Below are positions 6,353 through 7,793 of a stretch of 7,793 bases of DNA, one piece after another. The notes below the pieces were generated by a model. It saw only the letters and a program-made list of their open reading frames with translations. It was not told where the DNA came from and made no database searches. The position numbers and the translations under genes were made by a program. Each line of letters starts with the position of its first letter. Within the stretch, counting starts at the first letter, position 1. Origin of the DNA: an uncultured Collinsella sp. (GTDB taxonomy: Bacteria; Actinomycetota; Coriobacteriia; Coriobacteriales; Coriobacteriaceae); contig CAAENO010000236.1 of NCBI GenBank assembly GCA_900757385.1, forward strand, positions 1 through 7,793, given 5' to 3'.

Positions 6353-6452
6353 TGCAAGGCTAGTGCAGGCGCCATGCTCACAGGGCGCACGTCCGTATTC
6401 AATTAGAAATGAACGCGAGCGTGACTTTTTCGCCCCACTGCCGACACAAACC

Positions 6453-6483
6453 TTGACTCTACAATCGTTGTAGGGTTTTCACT
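6453..6483 (+). promoter_or_regulatory. MATE gene promoter with MerR-type dyad in a 19-base spacer
   Basis: TTGACT (6453-6458, 5 of 6 matches to TTGACA) is followed after 19 bases by TTCACT (6478-6483). The over-long spacer holds the dyad CTACAA-TCG-TTGTAG (6459-6473). Extended to 6456-6476, the dyad pairs at 8 of 9 positions per arm. A dyad overlapping the end of the -35 box inside a 19-base spacer is the hallmark of promoters activated by MerR-family regulators, which untwist the DNA. Transcription would begin near 6490, with a leader of about 36 bases. The -10 match is weak, as expected for an activator-dependent promoter. TetR- or MarR-type binding to the same dyad is the alternative. Confidence 0.55.
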
Positions 6484-6525
6484 ACACTGGTACGTAAACG
6501 ACCCAAGCCAGAAAGTGCCCCGCCC

Positions 6526-7793
6526 ATGGAACACGACCTCACACGCGGCAATGTCCTCAAGACCATCGCGGTCTTTGCCCTGCCCTATATGCTCTCCTAC
6601 TTTTTGCAGATGCTCTACGGCATGGCCGATCTGTACATGATGGGGCAGTTTAGCGGCGCTGCCGGCATCACCGCTGTGGGCAACGGCGCGCAGACGCTCT
6701 ATATCATTACCGTGACGCTCGTGGGTCTGGCCATGGGAACGACGGTCATCGTCGGCCACGCCGTGGGCTCGCGCCGCTTCGATCGTGCCGAGACCGCCAT
6801 CGGCAATACCATCACGCTGTTTATGGGTGTCTCGGTGGTACTGGCCGCTGCCTTGCTCGCACTGTGCCCGCAGATCGTGGCGCTCATTGGCACGCCGGCC
6901 GAGGCGGTCGAAGGCACCGCCGCCTACCTGCGCATTTGCTTTATCGGCATTCCCTTTATCGCCGCGTACAACATCCTCTCGGCCATCTTTCGCGGGCTGG
7001 GCGATTCGCGCTCGCCCATGTACGTGATCGGCGTGGCGTGCATCATCAACATCGCGCTCGACTTTCTGTTTATCGGCCACATGGGGCTCGGCCCCGTGGG
7101 CGCGGCGCTCGGCACGGTGACCGCGCAGACAGCCAGCGTTGCCCTCGCGCTCGTGTGGCTCAAGAGCCGTCGCACAAACATCCATGTTAAGCGCAGCGAC
7201 CTGCGCCCCCAGCCCGAGGTGCTCGGCAGCATTCTTAAGATCGGCGTACCCGTGGCCGTGCAGGACGGCTGCATCCAGGTGGCGTTTATGTTTATCACCG
7301 TCATCGCCAACCACCGCGGTCTGGTCGACGCCGCCGCCGTGGGCCTGGTCGAAAAGATGATCAGCTTTTTGTTCATTGTGCCGAGTTCCATGGGTGCCAC
7401 CGTCAGCGCGCTCACGGCGCAAAACGCCGGCGCAGGCAAGGGCGACCGCGCGCGTCAGGTGCTCAAGGATGCCATGACCATCTCGGTAGTATACGGCTGC
7501 CTAATCACGGTGCTGATGTGGCTAGTGGCGCCGGCGTTTATTGGCTTTTTTGCCAAGGACGCCGCGGTGGTCGCAGCCGGTACCGGCTATATACACAGTT
7601 ATATTTTCGACGCGATTTTTGCCGGCATCCACATTTGCTTTAGTGGCTTTTTCGCTGCGTATGGCAAGAGCTACATCGGCTTTGCGCATAACGTGCTGGC
7701 TGTGGCACTCATTCGCGTGCCGGGCGCTTGGCTGCTGTCGAACGCCTATTCCGACACGCTGTTCCCCATGGGCATCGCCTCGCCGTGCGGGTC
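6526..7793 (+). CDS. MATE family multidrug efflux transporter (C-terminus beyond the right edge)
   Basis: Open from ATG 6526 to the window end: 422 codons with no stop, against about 450 for the family, so only the last helix region is missing. The protein is strongly hydrophobic, with 11-12 predicted membrane segments in two MatE repeats (about 12-210 and 233-422). Family marks include ALPYMLSYFLQMLYGMADLYMMGQ near the start (residues 18-41, shown in part as LQMLYGMADLYMMG), FRGLGDSRSPMY (155-166), GVPVAVQDG (240-248) in the second repeat, and FPMGIASP near the edge. MATE proteins sit in the cytoplasmic membrane and expel cationic drugs or metabolites in exchange for Na+ or H+. The ribosome binding site is poor (only GAAAG, 11 bases upstream), so translation may be weak. 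The gene is divergent from the ABC exporter and probably under the MerR-type promoter at 6453-6483. The substrate cannot be told from the sequence. Confidence 0.93.
   Translation, partial: MEHDLTRGNVLKTIAVFALPYMLSYFLQMLYGMADLYMMGQFSGAAGITAVGNGAQTLYIITVTLVGLAMGTTVIVGHAVGSRRFDRAETAIGNTITLFMGVSVVLAAALLALCPQIVALIGTPAEAVEGTAAYLRICFIGIPFIAAYNILSAIFRGLGDSRSPMYVIGVACIINIALDFLFIGHMGLGPVGAALGTVTAQTASVALALVWLKSRRTNIHVKRSDLRPQPEVLGSILKIGVPVAVQDGCIQVAFMFITVIANHRGLVDAAAVGLVEKMISFLFIVPSSMGATVSALTAQNAGAGKGDRARQVLKDAMTISVVYGCLITVLMWLVAPAFIGFFAKDAAVVAAGTGYIHSYIFDAIFAGIHICFSGFFAAYGKSYIGFAHNVLAVALIRVPGAWLLSNAYSDTLFPMGIASPCG

Noticed and set aside
2574..6363. Two long plus-strand open frames opposite the ABC genes (2574-4664 and 4792-6363)
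   Set aside because: His/Arg-rich antisense shadows of well-defined ABC genes.
6403..7422. Minus-strand open frame opposite the MATE gene (339 codons)
   Set aside because: His/Asp/Arg-rich composition typical of antisense translation; it covers the MATE promoter and a gene with strong membrane-protein signal.

Overview
The window is GC-rich, densely coded bacterial DNA. The coding style (GTG starts, G/C-ending codons, strong GGAGG ribosome binding sites) and the protein sequences look like a gut Coriobacteriia actinobacterium, most likely Collinsella or a close relative. That assignment is from memory of the family, not from a search.

Layout, left to right. (1) Positions 1-1063, minus strand: the end of a molybdenum cofactor unit. 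A complete moaA is followed by the start codon of another gene that runs off the left edge. (2) 1064-1298: intergenic, with a likely moaA promoter and the first copy of a 65-base palindromic element. (3) 1299-2336, minus strand: a 345-residue protein that looks like an AbiEi/DUF559-type protein with a Vsr-like (PD-(D/E)XK fold) C-terminal domain. (4) 2337-2552: intergenic, with the second, nearly identical copy of the palindromic element. The nuclease-like gene is therefore bracketed by two same-orientation copies, 1242 bases apart. (5) 2553-6264, minus strand: two overlapping genes for the halves of a heterodimeric ABC exporter with one degenerate and one consensus ATPase site. (6) 6265-6525: a divergent control region with a strong ABC promoter, a perfect 12-base palindrome just upstream of it, and on the other strand a promoter with a dyad in a 19-base spacer, as MerR-family activators use. 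(7) 6526-7793, plus strand: a MATE efflux transporter truncated by the right edge.

How they work together. The ABC pair and the MATE gene are two unrelated export systems fired from one divergent control region, which suggests a drug- or metabolite-export locus. The moa genes are a separate housekeeping function. The nuclease-like gene with its paired palindromes sits between the two as an apparent cassette. It has looser codon use than its neighbours, and it is the best candidate here for something undescribed.
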